Source of the DNA: Agarophyton chilense | Taxonomy: Eukaryota; Rhodophyta; Florideophyceae; Gracilariales; Gracilariaceae | Direction of reading: 5' to 3' | Assembly (NCBI GenBank): GCA_030374765.1 | Contig: JARGXX010000126.1 | Location: 1-64,000 of the forward strand | Length of the DNA: 64,000 nt | Part shown: one piece after another, positions 19,457 to 31,210 of the stretch | Position numbering within the stretch: position 1 is the first letter of the stretch | Layout: each line of letters opens with the position of its first letter | Made by a program: the position numbers and the translations under genes | Notes under the pieces: model-generated | Seen by the model: only the letters and a program-made list of their open reading frames with translations | Databases searched by the model: none | What the model was told of the DNA's origin: nothing

Positions 19457-22400
19457 ATGGGCCCAGCACCTGGTTCTTCAACTACTCCTAACCGTCCAAG
19501 GTTCTCATGGGATATCAAGAACGTTCCCTGGACGGATGGCAAAGGAAACCAAGAAGACTATGCTAAATCAGTCTCGCTCTGGACTGCGTTTCACAATACG
19601 CTACCAGACTCCAACTCCAATAAGATCCCGGTAGCCTTGCGCGGGATTATGTTAAAGTCTCAACTGTACGGTAGAGCGAGAGACTTGTGCTCTGCAATCC
19701 CAGATACCGACGTGGCCTCTGATACGGGTGCAGAATCGATAGTTAAGGCTATATACAAGCGAGATTCCCTCTCGGTTGTCAGTGAAGTCTATGCTAACTT
19801 TATTGGTCTGCTTCAAGTTAAGCGTGCCACGAATGAATCCTTCAAGAACTTCGAACTCAGATTCGACGCTCAGGCATCAAAGTTTAATGCTCAATCAGGA
19901 ACTGCCAAGCTTCCTGAAGCTCTCACCGCGTTCATGCTGTTGGCAAACTCGGCGGTTGAGAACGGACAGCGTGTCTCCGTGTTGGCGGCGGCTTCAACGG
20001 ACAGTACGTTGACATCGGAAGCCACGACAACGGACTACCTGAACACAGTGAAGTACGAGAAAATAGCCTCAGTGCTCCGGCAGTGTGACGATGTTCACAA
20101 TGCTGCCACAGGTTCGCCAAAATCTCAACCTCTCTCGGCGAGTGCTGCCCATATTCCGCCTCGCAACTCCAACCGTCATGACCGTGGTCGCTCGAGGGGT
20201 ATGTCGCCAACGATGAAGTATCCTTGCGACACGTGCGGCAAGTACGGCCACTGGAAGAGAAATCACAACCCTGACGGGTCTCTACCACCCCATGTTCGCA
20301 GCTTCGATGCACCCGTTTCATCGAAACCTGGTCGTTATGGTTCTAGCAGTGGCACAAAGGTCACAACTGACGGCTACAAGACGGTTTCTTTCAACTCGGC
20401 TACCCTTGTCTGCTCTACAGCGAACGTTAATGTCGGCTCTGTTCCCGACAAGCTTGGTCCTCTCGTAGACGACGGTGCGCCTTACTCGGCGATTGGCCAA
20501 GTCGAGTTACGACTCTTGTCTCAAGAACTTGGTGTTACTGTTGATGGAGCTCTGGACAAGATTCCCGACTCATTGGATGGACACACTCGATGGCAGTATG
20601 GCACTGGCCAACACGCAAGTCCTCAAAGAAGAATTCTTGGCTCAGTTGCACTTAAGGCCACCTCCGACAATGGCACGATCATCAAAATCACCCACCTAGT
20701 CCTTGAAGGCTCCTCGCAATGGGTGATCGGGCGCAATGTCACCCGCAAAGCTAACATTGTGCATCTCGGACGTAATGCACTATGCTTCGACTCCGCCGGC
20801 GAGCCCGATTCCATCTCCATCATAGATGTTGGGTTCCTTAGTTACATACCTGTTGACAGGTTCACCTCGTCAACGAAGTACCTCGGCTCGACGTTGTATT
20901 GTCTATCGGCAGTGACACTTGAGAAGTCACCTTGGTCCGATGTGAAGGCTATTGTGGACAAGGTCCATAAGCATGTCTGCGGACATGCATGCTTCAGCGA
21001 CTTCAAGCTCTTGCTACAGCGCAACGGTCTGTGGAACCATGCTGTTGCAAGGTATGTTGCTGAAATCGTGGCAAGTTGCACGGCCTGCCGATCAACTGCA
21101 GTACCTCCGCCTACACGCAAAGTCTCCATAAGCACACTATCCCAGTCATTTAATGATGTAGTCTGTGTTGATCATCTGTTCTTGGATCAACTGTGCTTGA
21201 TGCACTGTATGGACTTGGTGTCGAGGTATTCGGCGGCCTATGTTGTGTCATCTACGGCTCTTCGCGAAGCTGTCATTGGATTTGAAGCCAGCTGGGTGTC
21301 TGCCTTCTGGTACCCAGATGCTATTCGAGGAGACAAGGCCTTCATGGTCGGAGCATTCAAAGATTATTGTGACTCGATCGCAATACCCCTGTACTCCGTT
21401 GCACCACGCCGTCATGCTAAAAACGCGATCGAGTCCAAGCACATGATCATAAGGAGCGTGTATCTTCGACTCAAATCTGAAGCTGGAGACTCCTTTGACC
21501 CTGTCCTCGCAGCATACAAAGCAGTGACCATATCTAATGACCTGTATGGCAACGACCAACTATCGGCATTCGAGTTAGCAAAGGGCTTCACGAAACCAGT
21601 CGCAAACAAACCTACCGATACCACCGTTCCTGCAGAAATCATTGAAGCCAGAGACCAGTTCATTGCTCGCAGGAAGTTAGCTCGCATTATCAACTCCAAA
21701 TCGATCAAGGAAGCACCCTTCTCAACCGGTGACACGGTAGAGGTGTTTCTCAAAAAGGACACAGAGAAGAGAGGTCATTGGTCCACGCCGAAGACAGTGA
21801 CATCTGTCAACAAACTTGGTCGCTCGGTCACTGTACCAGGCAAAGGTGGCAGCGAGATTACAGCTGCCTTTGAAGACACTAGACTGTCACTCCCGGACAC
21901 CAGCTTCTCAAAGCTCGTTCAAGATGGCCTTGATGCCATCAGCAAAGCAAACGACATTGATGAACTGAAGACAATCAGTGATGTGCATGAACACACACAA
22001 GAAAATGAAGAGTCTGATGTCCTCGACGCCAATTTTGATGGCGACGACTGTGGGAACAACGCCAATATTGGCGACAGGGTAGAAGTCTTCTGGCCTCTAG
22101 ATGACACTTTTTACTCAGGGACTGTGCACTCGGCAGCTGATGATGGGCATGTAAATCTACACTACGACGATGGTGGGACTGAAGTGCTTGACATGACTAA
22201 AGAAGTCTGGAACTACACGGACAGCCTGCCTGCCAACTCCAGCCAAATCGCTAAGCCACTGGCAGTGGTTAGCCAAGAAGATGCCGTACTCAAATCGATG
22301 CTCGATCACTTTGGCAACAAGCCATTCCTTCAGCATCAGGCACAAGGATTTGATCAATATCCAATGTACAATGCATACAAAAAGGAAGAGGACAGCTTTC

Positions 22401-23902
22401 TCAAAACTGCCAAGCCAGTGTTTTGCCGGCTTGTGCCGCCCCGTGCTAATATAATAAGCAGTCATACCCTCTATAAGATCAAACACAACGATGATGGGTC
22501 ACTGAAACTCAAAGCTCGCATCGCACCGCACGGGAATGAAGACAACATGAAGGACGAGCTCAGCAAGGACTGTGCAACGTGTCCGCCCACCGGCCTGCGC
22601 ATACTGGAATCGATAGCGTCGCTTCACGGATGGACGCTACACAAGGCCGATGTAACTGCTGCTTTTCTTCAGACGGGAGAGGCACAGAGAGACGTCTACG
22701 TTCGGCCGCCCAAAGAAAGTAGAATGAGGTCTACTCATGTCTGGTTACTATTGGCTGCTGCCTACGGACTAGTCAATGCGAACGCGAAGTGGCAGAACGC
22801 GTCAGACACAGTCATGCGCCAAATCGGTCTATCGCAGTCTGCGTACATCCCGCAGCTCTTCTATAAGAAAGAGAATGGAAGGCTAGTGCTGATAGTGGCC
22901 AAGATCGTAGATGACCTCAAGGTGGCAGGTGAAGGAGACCGGGCAAAGAAGTTCATAGATGCCTTCAACCATAAGTTCAAGTTTGGAGTAGTCAACAATG
23001 GTCCTGGAAAGCTCAGGTTCTTTGGCATAAATACGATACAGAACAGTGACTTCACCATAGAGACCAACGCAGAAGATAAACTGGAAGCTGTCATGGAGTA
23101 TCCGATATCACGCCCCAGAAGGAAAGAGTATGCTGAAAGCCTAAGCAAAATCGAAAAGGCTGCCTTCGCGTCGATCAACAGCTCTTTAAGCTGGATTGGA
23201 ACAGCTGCTTCACCACTTTGCTCGTTCTACAGTAGCTACCTCCAACAGAAGGCACCAGACATATGTGTGAGTCACATGATCGAACAGATCAATACGGTCA
23301 GAAAGCTTAAGAAGCTAGGCACCGTCATTGCATACCCACGGCCAACTGACAAGGCTAACTACGAGCTCAGTATCCTCGTCTTTTCTGATGCATCTCGCAT
23401 AGACGATGTTGGACAACTGGGAATAATCACAGGGCTATTGATCGGCAAGATGACTAAGAATGCCATCTATCATGTCGTCTCATGGATGTCGCACAAGGCA
23501 AAACGCCCGGTGAAAAGCGTGCCAGCTGTTGAGATACTCGCGGCAGGGGAAGGAATAGATGAAGGGAAGAATGTCAGGAACGCCTATCGAGAACTACTGG
23601 ACATGGAAATTAAGCTACGAATCCTTGTCGACTCCAAAGACTTGTTTACTTCGATGTCTACGCAGAAAAATTCCATAGACAAGTCAATCAGGGGAGACGT
23701 TAGCAGCATCCGCTTTGAGTTCGAGACTGGCAGTGTGGAATCAATCTCATGGATACCTGGATCTGTTAACTTAGCCGATCCTCTAACGAAGAAAGATAGC
23801 TGTCTGACTGATGCTCTACAGCTAACACTGTTTACTGGAAGACTGAATATCGACTTCGATGAATTATCTGAGACGAAGAGCTCTGAGAAGCACTTCGGAT
23901 AA
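19457..23902 (+). CDS. Copia gag-pol polyprotein, unit 2 (looks whole, 1481 aa)
   Basis: Same length and domain order as the first unit. The only amino-acid difference I could find is Gly to Arg in the stretch AYPxPTDK near residue 1296, just before RNase H. The few other changes are silent. The Tudor-like module lies at about 22070-22215. Near identity of the two genes, with changes mostly silent, fits duplication or insertion so recent that selection cannot be inferred. Confidence 0.92.
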   Translation: MGPAPGSSTTPNRPRFSWDIKNVPWTDGKGNQEDYAKSVSLWTAFHNTLPDSNSNKIPVALRGIMLKSQLYGRARDLCSAIPDTDVASDTGAESIVKAIYKRDSLSVVSEVYANFIGLLQVKRATNESFKNFELRFDAQASKFNAQSGTAKLPEALTAFMLLANSAVENGQRVSVLAAASTDSTLTSEATTTDYLNTVKYEKIASVLRQCDDVHNAATGSPKSQPLSASAAHIPPRNSNRHDRGRSRGMSPTMKYPCDTCGKYGHWKRNHNPDGSLPPHVRSFDAPVSSKPGRYGSSSGTKVTTDGYKTVSFNSATLVCSTANVNVGSVPDKLGPLVDDGAPYSAIGQVELRLLSQELGVTVDGALDKIPDSLDGHTRWQYGTGQHASPQRRILGSVALKATSDNGTIIKITHLVLEGSSQWVIGRNVTRKANIVHLGRNALCFDSAGEPDSISIIDVGFLSYIPVDRFTSSTKYLGSTLYCLSAVTLEKSPWSDVKAIVDKVHKHVCGHACFSDFKLLLQRNGLWNHAVARYVAEIVASCTACRSTAVPPPTRKVSISTLSQSFNDVVCVDHLFLDQLCLMHCMDLVSRYSAAYVVSSTALREAVIGFEASWVSAFWYPDAIRGDKAFMVGAFKDYCDSIAIPLYSVAPRRHAKNAIESKHMIIRSVYLRLKSEAGDSFDPVLAAYKAVTISNDLYGNDQLSAFELAKGFTKPVANKPTDTTVPAEIIEARDQFIARRKLARIINSKSIKEAPFSTGDTVEVFLKKDTEKRGHWSTPKTVTSVNKLGRSVTVPGKGGSEITAAFEDTRLSLPDTSFSKLVQDGLDAISKANDIDELKTISDVHEHTQENEESDVLDANFDGDDCGNNANIGDRVEVFWPLDDTFYSGTVHSAADDGHVNLHYDDGGTEVLDMTKEVWNYTDSLPANSSQIAKPLAVVSQEDAVLKSMLDHFGNKPFLQHQAQGFDQYPMYNAYKKEEDSFLKTAKPVFCRLVPPRANIISSHTLYKIKHNDDGSLKLKARIAPHGNEDNMKDELSKDCATCPPTGLRILESIASLHGWTLHKADVTAAFLQTGEAQRDVYVRPPKESRMRSTHVWLLLAAAYGLVNANAKWQNASDTVMRQIGLSQSAYIPQLFYKKENGRLVLIVAKIVDDLKVAGEGDRAKKFIDAFNHKFKFGVVNNGPGKLRFFGINTIQNSDFTIETNAEDKLEAVMEYPISRPRRKEYAESLSKIEKAAFASINSSLSWIGTAASPLCSFYSSYLQQKAPDICVSHMIEQINTVRKLKKLGTVIAYPRPTDKANYELSILVFSDASRIDDVGQLGIITGLLIGKMTKNAIYHVVSWMSHKAKRPVKSVPAVEILAAGEGIDEGKNVRNAYRELLDMEIKLRILVDSKDLFTSMSTQKNSIDKSIRGDVSSIRFEFETGSVESISWIPGSVNLADPLTKKDSCLTDALQLTLFTGRLNIDFDELSETKSSEKHFG

Positions 23903-23917
23903 CCAAAAAGAGAGGAA

Positions 23918-24138
23918 TATGAATGACATGGAACTACATGTAATATGCACGAGAGAATAGATATTACATGGCAACCGCTAAAGTGTGTCTACATGTATTA
24001 CATAGCAGTAGTTAAGAACATTTATCTAAACACAGCACGATGCTACCGGAAGTCACCCGACTACCGTGTACCTCTGCTACACTTCTCGACTAGCTCGACC
24101 TAGAATTGTATTAGTACCCGAATACTGCTCAATACTTA
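23918..24138 (+). repeat. Copia LTR 3
   Basis: Right-hand LTR of the array, ending AATACTTA at 24138 and followed at once by TCGGA, the target duplication. The polypurine tract is at 23905-23917. Confidence 0.9.
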
Positions 24139-24143
24139 TCGGA

Positions 24144-24256
24144 GCTCTTCCGAGAGCTCCAGGCAGACCCTTTGTGCCGACTATTTCTTGTGTTGAGATC
24201 GCTCCCCACACTGCACACGTATGAACTTCAACAACATGTCCGAAGCTCAACTTACA
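24144..24256 (+). repeat. Solo LTR, 3' half
   Basis: Continues the element begun at 14431. It ends CTTACA at 24256 and is followed by ACCGC, the second target duplication. A GAGCTCTTCCGAGAGCTC stretch near its start is an imperfect palindrome and could form the 3' end hairpin of the transcript. Confidence 0.7.
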
Positions 24257-24533
24257 ACCGCATCCTTGCACACAGGCCTTGTATCATTGTGTGATGCATG
24301 AAGACCAAACCAAGTTCTATCAGAGTGCAGTGAAAGAAACAGAAGACTTTTGAATACACCATGTCAATGATGATCGCGCACTGAAGCGCATTGCTGATTC
24401 TTGGCATGAGCCTCAGCGTAAGGGCACAGCATAAAAGTAGAAACAGTCGGCCTTGGGTTGGGAAACAAAAGAGCACGGCGTTGAGCGTGCAAGAATGAAG
24501 CGACGAAACAAGAATCCGTGCTGGGCAAGTGCT
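24257..24533 (+). repeat. Dispersed repeat unit, copy 3, right end
   Basis: Matches 5001-5280 of copy 1 (shared blocks GGCCTTGTAT and GTTGGGAAAC) and so continues the unit interrupted at 14430. Similarity ends near GCAAGTGCTA. Confidence 0.8.
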
Positions 24534-25846
24534 ACCGCGGGAGCCTCTCGGCATTTCAGAGCTTAAGATGTCTTATTACACTGCATTTTGGTTGTTAGTC
24601 TTAATCTCGGGTCTATATTCAACCATTTATTGAAGCTTTCTTACAAGTAACTTTCAACAACGAACAACTCTTCTACTCTTAAAATTTCTGTTGCCACGAA
24701 AACTTAGTGCAAAATAAATATCTACTTATGATAAGCTGCTACGCAACCATAGCAGCTAATGCAGTTTGCAATTCATATTAGTACATAGATTCTGGGCACA
24801 ATTCAGACTTTTTTGGGGCACAAGCTTCAGTATACAATCTGGCCCTTCATGCTGCGCGTGGGTGCTGCTGGAGCTTACGGTGTCGCCACCGTGTGGAGAA
24901 AGGAACTTGTGCGCACTTGATGCAGAAGACGAAAGCCACAGTTTGAATAATAAGTCAATACTCAAACGGCGGCATTGGTGGTATTTTCATTCCCCAGAAC
25001 TCTCACATCTGTATCAAGGGTCCCATCCGTATTGCACTCGGTTCACGTTTTGGAACCTAGAGCCGTCCCGAGCAGTCTACTCCCAGTGAATCAGTCACGT
25101 TCTTTAACGCTGTGCAGACATTGTGCATCCTTCCAGCCAATCACTCAAAAAAAGTATGAAGTTTCTTGTATGGAAGAGTGCCTATTCCGAGAACATTGCT
25201 TCCTAGCGATAAGAGAATCGGCGGTGTGCGCGTACTGATTGTATTAAAAGCGGTGTGACGATGATTCGAAGATCTGAATGAACTGGTCTGTCCGATCAAT
25301 TTCAAAGACAACGTAAACATGACCGGTCGCGAAGAGTGATCAAGGAACATGAAAAAAATATCGTTGCATGTGTAACAAATAGAGCCCTTGACGTCGAGCA
25401 CGGTTTTCGCCCAGCTCCTGTCAGTCCTGTGTGCCATCAGACTGGACGGTGATCCGAATCCAAGCTGTCCGCTGTCGGCAGCGATGTTGTGTCGGAGCAA
25501 CTGCGAAATATGCTGCAACGAACTGCAGTTTGTGCGAACCAAAGCACTCTTTAAGCAGCCACCGAGTCTGCTGCTCTCATTTCTACGAGGTTGAGATAAC
25601 TGGGCCTTTTCCCGCCACAATGACAGAATTCTGTCTACTGGCTTTTAGCGATTTGAAAATGGGGGGGAGGAAAACAATTTCGTAGATGAAAAATGCGCCA
25701 CACAGCTGTAACAAAATCTTGCGCACAATCGCAGGCCTTTCCTAGCGACATAAGTAGGAGATATTCTTGAGTTAGGCGCAAACGGCACTAATAAAGCGCT
25801 TCAGACTGACGGCTCATAGACCTCACGCAAAGCATGCCACAGTAAC
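24534..25846. other. Unassigned stretch between repeat copy 3 and Gypsy element
   Basis: No match to other parts of the window. The longest frame is on the minus strand at 25141-25620 (159 codons), Ser/Leu-rich with two Cys-containing stretches and no motif I recognise. A polypurine run of nine G lies at about 25663-25671. Confidence 0.3.
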
Positions 25847-26026
25847 TGTCGGGCACGTGTAGCGCGCATGCGCCACACGTGTCGACGTAGTGCATAACGA
25901 GCTCGCCGCCGCTCGCGCCCGATATTTTAGAGGCGCGAGAGCGGCGGCGGCTCTTAAGGAAAAAGGTAGGCAACAGTTGGAAGAAAAGAAAAGGATACGC
26001 TTGCCCCTACAGACAAGCTCTTTTCA
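25847..26026 (+). repeat. Gypsy 5' LTR
   Basis: 180 bp, TGTCGGGCACG to TCTTTTCA, GC-rich in its first half (GAGCTCGCCGCCGCTCG) with a possible TATA-like GATATTTTAG. Unusually short for a Gypsy LTR. Confidence 0.9.
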
Positions 26027-26086
26027 TGGTACCGCATCCAAGGTCTGACATCGAGAGAAAAATGGCAGTCCTCACAGGTACATGTT

Positions 26087-29000
26087 GTGTTCGATGGCGC
26101 GGCAACTTCAGATATTGCGCGCTTTTTCTTTGTGTACGAAAACGTTGTCACCGTAGGCAAGTCCGACGAGGATCGGGCAGTGCAGCTGTTATGCCACCTT
26201 GAGGGTGACGCGTTTGACTTCTACTACCGCAATTTCGCTGTTGATGGCAGTCTCACTAGCGCAGCGAGCAATTACGGTTTCGTAAAGGCTAGGATGAATA
26301 CGGATTTCAAACGGACTCCAAAGCCGGAAGATGAAGTTCATGAGGCCGCTTCCGGACGACTCGACCCTGCCAATACTCAGAGGTCGCTCTTGCAGTTAGA
26401 AGCTCTCTACAAGAGATTTGGGTTCAACGAAACCGCGTCGTTTGGACTTCTTCGCAACGCAGTCGCCGCCGTTCCGCACATGGCGCAGTTCGTGATGTTT
26501 CGGGCTCCGGATGACTATCAGTCGTTGAAAAAGGCTATTAGAGATTACGAAAGCGGCCGAAGGCATTTTTGTCTCCGCCTGATCTTAGTGTCTCACCTCA
26601 GGTGCCAACGAGGAAGATACTTTGCCGTGCCGATGCTCCGTCCGGAACTGCACAGCAGTTGGAGAGCAAGGTGGACCAGTTGGCGGGACAGTTCGAAGAG
26701 CTGACAATGCTCGTGAAGAAAAAGTTCGAGGGTCCATCGGGATTCTCTGACAAGGACTGGATTTGCAGTTACTGCAACCAGCCCGGTCATGGAGCGAACC
26801 GCTGCCCATCTAACCCTCACTGTAATACGAGGTGTAGACGATGCGGCAAGTTTGGCCATCAGAAAGAGACCTGTTGGCCGAAATCGAAGCAGGAAGAGAA
26901 GCGAGCAGTTGGGTTCAGTGGAGTGAAGTCGGAATCCGCAGAAGGACTGAAGATCAAGAAGAATGAAGAAGAAGATCATGTGGCCGTGGTACAGGAAGCT
27001 CCGGCCGTGAAGGATGTGGGCGCCGCAGCGAAGAGGAACGCAGACGGTGAGGCCCTACCGAAGCAGCCCCGGACTGGAATCATGGACTTTGATGCCTTGG
27101 TTAACAAGAGACGTGGAGCCTTCCGCAAGGTTGCTGCCCTGAAGGGCAAGAAGAAATCGAGGAAACCAAAGAAGGGCAAAGGGACAGCACAAGGCCTCCA
27201 GGACCAGGTGGGCAAGTATAATGTGATGGCCGAGTTGGCCTATGCCTCGTCTGGCCTAAGCTTTGGCCAGTTGTTGTGTGGGGATGCCGATGAGGCAAGG
27301 AAGCTGTTGAAGCGCCTATTGTCGGGGAAAGTTCCGATAAGGCACGCTTCCGTCCTCCATGCCACTAGCCTACCACATCGCCTGAAAGTAGTGGCCATCA
27401 AGCTGTACGGCACTGACGCCAATGCCCTCTTGGATTCGGGGGCACTGCCGAACCTCCTGTCCTGGGAGATGTGTGACCATTTGACCCTGACGCCCTCGCC
27501 GACGAGCAGGAGGGTGACGGTGGCCGATGGGAGTGCCGCAGACGTTCTGGGTTGCGTGAAAGGAGTTTCAGTTTCATTTGGGAAGATGGGAGTCCCCTTG
27601 GACTTCTTGGTGGTGAAGAATACGCCGTTCGATGTGATAATTGGATGCCCGACCCTTGAGGCCCTGCAAGCTCAGCTAGACTTTAGCAGACGGCAGGTGA
27701 GCCTCATGATCGGGGCGGAACAAGTCCTGTTGCAGTTGTACAATGAGCCACCGGTGGTGGACGGAGCTCGCACCGATTGCGAGGACTTTGTGTCGCCGGA
27801 CGACTCGGAACCGGATGTGTTTCCCGCTGAGTCTGGATCTTCCAGTTCCGGCTCAGCGGGCGAGTCAGAGAGCGAGTCGGAGTTGGTACTAGCAATACTC
27901 TACAGGGAGCCTCATGAGCCTGACCTGGCGGGCGTCGATTCAGACGTCCAATCGTCAGGGGAAGACGAAGAGAGTGCACGGTCGGCGTTGTTGTCCTCGA
28001 AGATGGCGCACCTGCGCCCAGACGTCCAGAAGCAGATGACGGACTCCCTGAAGGAGACCGACATTATTGCCTGGAGTAGTGGCGATCTCCGTCCAGCGGA
28101 TGTGCCCGTTAAGCACAGTTTTGAGCTGACGGACGAGAAGCCGCTCTACTCAAAGGTGCGAAGGATGCCCCCGAGGCACAACGCCGTGATCAGGAAAGAA
28201 GTGAATGAGCTATTGAAGACGGGAATCATTACCCCGTCCAGCTCTGCTTGGTCCTTTCCAGTGGTCATAGCGACCAAGAAGGATGGCAATCCGAGGTTCT
28301 GCGTTGATTACCGACAGCTGAACCGGGTGATGAAGCCAGACCGCTGGCCGCTCCCGAAGATTGAAGAGATCTTCGACGACCTCGTTGGGTCGAAGGTCTT
28401 CACGACGTTAGACCTTTTCACAGGTTACTGGCAGGTCCGCATGTCGGAGGCCTGCAAAGAAAAGACGACGTTCGTCTGTCGTTACGGCACCTACAAGTTT
28501 GAGGTGATGCCGTTCGGGCTGATGAATGCCCCCTCTACATTTCAGAGAATGATGGATGAGGTGTTGCGGGACCTGCCCTTCGTTATGGTGTACGTTGACG
28601 ACGTCGTCATCTTCTCCAAGACAATGGAGGAGCACCTGGCCCATTGTCGGGAGGTGTTCCGCAGGATTGGTCTCGCTAGTTTGAAGGTGAAGGTGACGAA
28701 GTGTAGCTTCGCACAATCTGATATCAAACTCCTTGGCCATGTGATTGATGGGAACGGCATCCGGGTGGACGTTGATAAGATCGCCGACATTGTGGAGGCC
28801 CCCGTCTCGAGAAACAAGACAGAGCTCAGGAGCTTCCTTGGTCTGGCGGGGTACTATCGAAGATTCATCAGAGACTTCGCCAAGAGTTCGGCGGTGCTGC
28901 ATGCCGCCACTTCGGCGAAGAAGAAGTTCGAGTGGAACCGCGAGATGCAGGTCGCGTTTGAGGATCTCAAAAAGAAAATGATGACGCCACCGGTGCTAAC

Positions 29001-30752
29001 CTTTCCCGACTTCGACTCTCCTTTCATTGTCGAGACTGATGCTTCGGGTGTGGCATTGGGGGCTGTCCTCAGCCAAAAGAAAGAGGATGGGAAAGTGCAC
29101 CCCATCCAGTACGCGTCTAGGTCTATGACGCCTGCGGAGAGGAACTATGCTACCTGTGAGAGGGAGGCATTGGCAGTTGTGTTCGCCCTGAAGAAGTTTC
29201 GGGTGTACCTGCTGTCGTCAGTCCCCTTCACGGTTCTTACCGATCACCAGGCCCTTCAGTATGCCTTCCGGAAGAAGGATGTGCATGGAAGGTTGGCAAG
29301 GTGGTTGGACCTATTTGCGGAGTACGAGTTTGAAATCAAATACCGCCCGGGAGTCGCCAATGGGGCCCCCGATTACTTGTCGCGGATCCAGGCCGAGGAG
29401 AAGGGACCTGGACGTGATGAAACCGGACGAGAACAAGGGTTAGTCGCGACCATTACTTGGTCGGACCCGCGTTTGGACGGACTGGAAGAAGGGCTGCTAA
29501 AAGTTGCGAGGTTTCTCTCCGGGGCCCTCGTGCACGAAAAAGATGCGGACCCAAGGAGAGCCGTCCGTAGAAGGGCGGAGTCGTTCATGTTGTGGAACAA
29601 CACTTTGTTTCACAGGGAGGCCGGAGGTCTCCGCGCCGTCCCACCGATGGGGGAGCGTGGAAAAGTGATTCAGATGTTCCATGATGACATTGGTCACTGG
29701 GATGTCGCTGCGACACGGAGATTCATCCGGGAAAGATTCTGGTGGCCGGGCGTCCTCAAGGACGTGACCTCGTACGTGCGTGGATGTTACCAGTGTCAGA
29801 GGGCGGCAAGGCTGCCCACCTATCGCACTAACCTCCGCGCCCCTGTCAGCGGACTCTTCGAGACGGTCTCCCTGGACTTCGCAGGTCCGTTTCCAGCGTC
29901 AAAGGGGAAGAAGAAGTTCCTCATCATCGCGGTGGAGCACTTGACTGGGTGGCCCATAGCACGGGTCACCAAAACCTCGGTCGCAGACACGGTGGTCGAG
30001 TTTGTGAAGGAATAAATAGTTCGTCCATTTGGCCCTCCTCGCACGGTTGTCTCTGATAACGCGAATGCGTTCACGGCGGGTGTTGTCGAGGCGTTCAATA
30101 AGAAGCACGGGATATCTTGGAGGACAGTGCTGCCCTTTGCCCCGATGGCAAACGGTGAGCGGAGAGGATGGTCGGGACGATCAAGGGCGCGGTGAAGAAG
30201 ATCGTATTACAAAGAACGCTGGACTGGGAAGAGGCCCTGCCCAGCGTCTTGTACGGGTATCGTAGGAGAGACCGAGGGGTGGTGCCGTCTCCTTTCGAGC
30301 TATTGTACGGGGTTCGCCCCCGCATGATGGCGACGGATGCCGTGGCACTGTTGCCCTGCGCCACTCCGAGCCAAAGAGCACTGGAGGTCTTGGGCATGAG
30401 CGGAGAGCGGTCAATGATGGTTGCGAGATCCAGCAACCCCCCGCTGACGAAGGGGAAGGTCGAGAAGTACGTGGTGGGAGAAGAAGTGCTGGTGGCGCAC
30501 GGTCCGGCGTTCAACAAGGCCAAGAAGTGGCCCGCTTTCGACTCGTACTACTATGGCCCATGCAGGTTCGTGAAAGCTGCTCATCCGCGCTACGAGCTGC
30601 AGTCCTCGACCGGGCGGGTCACTCGCAGTGCCATACACGCGAGGAGGCTGAAGACGTACAGACGTCAGCGTTCGCACCTGCAGAGACCAGTGTCGCCCGT
30701 CTCGTGCTGCTGCAGCGCGAAGCACGGACCGGTTCACTGTGGAAGTCAGTAG
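26087..30752 (+). pseudogene. Gypsy gag-pol coding region (broken)
   Basis: The gag part is about 26087-26700; the pol frame overlaps it. Two CCHC knuckles lie at 26764-26880 (CSYCNQPGHGANRC and CRRCGKFGHQKETC), the protease motif LLDSGA near 27430, reverse transcriptase from about 28100 with YVDD at 28591-28602, RNase H beginning at the ETDAS motif near 29035, the integrase zinc site HDDIGH...CYQC near 29680-29800, and the integrase core from about 29870. The C-terminal part of integrase continues to about 30750. Gly/Ser/Glu-rich spacer sits between protease and RT. The element's own copy is not whole. Confidence 0.88.
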
Positions 30753-30784
30753 CACTGGTAGGAAGAGAAGTGGTCGAAGGTCTT

Positions 30785-31210
30785 TGTTTCGAACCTAAGT
30801 GAAGGCGGACAAGTAACGAAGCGCGAAAGAAGAAGAAGCTTGGATCTGAACCTAAGTAATGATGGACAAGCCATAAAGCGCGGAAGAAGAAGAAGCTTGG
30901 ATCCGAACCTAAGTGATGGGGGACAAGCCATAAAGCGCGGAAGAAGAAGAAGCTTGGATACGAACCTAAGTGATGGTGGACAAGCCATAAAGCGCGGAAG
31001 AAGAAGAACCTGGAATCCGAACCTAAGTAAATGTGGACAAGCCATGAAGCGCAGGCGAAGATGACGCTTGGATCCGAACCTAAGTGAAGGTGGACAAGCC
31101 CAGCATGCAGCGAAGAAAGAAGCTCAAACCCGAGAGAAGATTAACGAGCCGAAACAGCAGAAGAAGAAAGAACTTGGGTCCGAACCTAAGTGAAGGTGGA
31201 AAAGCCATGG
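30785..31210 (+). repeat. 57-bp tandem repeat in Gypsy 3' region
   Basis: The motif GAACCTAAGT recurs at about 30790, 30847, 30904, 30961, 31018 and 31075, a period of 57, with a further, offset copy near 31181. Each unit has a purine-rich half (GCGGAAGAAGAAGAAG). As 57 is 19 codons, a 19-residue repeat with RGRRR is open in one plus-strand frame, but the location after pol and the composition suggest a structural or RNA role rather than protein. Confidence 0.9.

Larger units (their letters stand above)
14548..24138 (+). mobile_element. Tandem Copia array: LTR-internal-LTR-internal-LTR, looks whole
   Basis: Three near-identical 221-bp LTRs (14548, 19233, 23918) flank two internal regions of about 4.46 kb, each with one full-length polyprotein frame. 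A single TCGGA duplication borders the whole array (14543-14547 and 24139-24143), so the two units share the middle LTR and entered as, or became, one locus. LTR differences are one or two in 221 bp, and I saw only about four in the polyprotein genes, so the array is very young. Tandem Copia arrays of this type arise by recombination between LTRs of sister copies or from concatemeric cDNA. An assembly repeat error is the alternative. Confidence 0.92.

Noticed and set aside
14431-24256. Whole 9.8-kb segment as one composite LTR element
   Set aside because: Two different 5-bp target duplications (ACCGC outside, TCGGA inside) show two separate insertions.
30840-31064. 19-residue repeat protein (RGRRR) within the Gypsy 3' tandem array
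   Set aside because: Open in all units only because 57 is a multiple of three; no start context, and an equally open frame exists on the other strand.
30785-31210. CRISPR-like array
   Set aside because: The 57-bp units repeat without unique spacers and lie inside a retrotransposon of a eukaryote.
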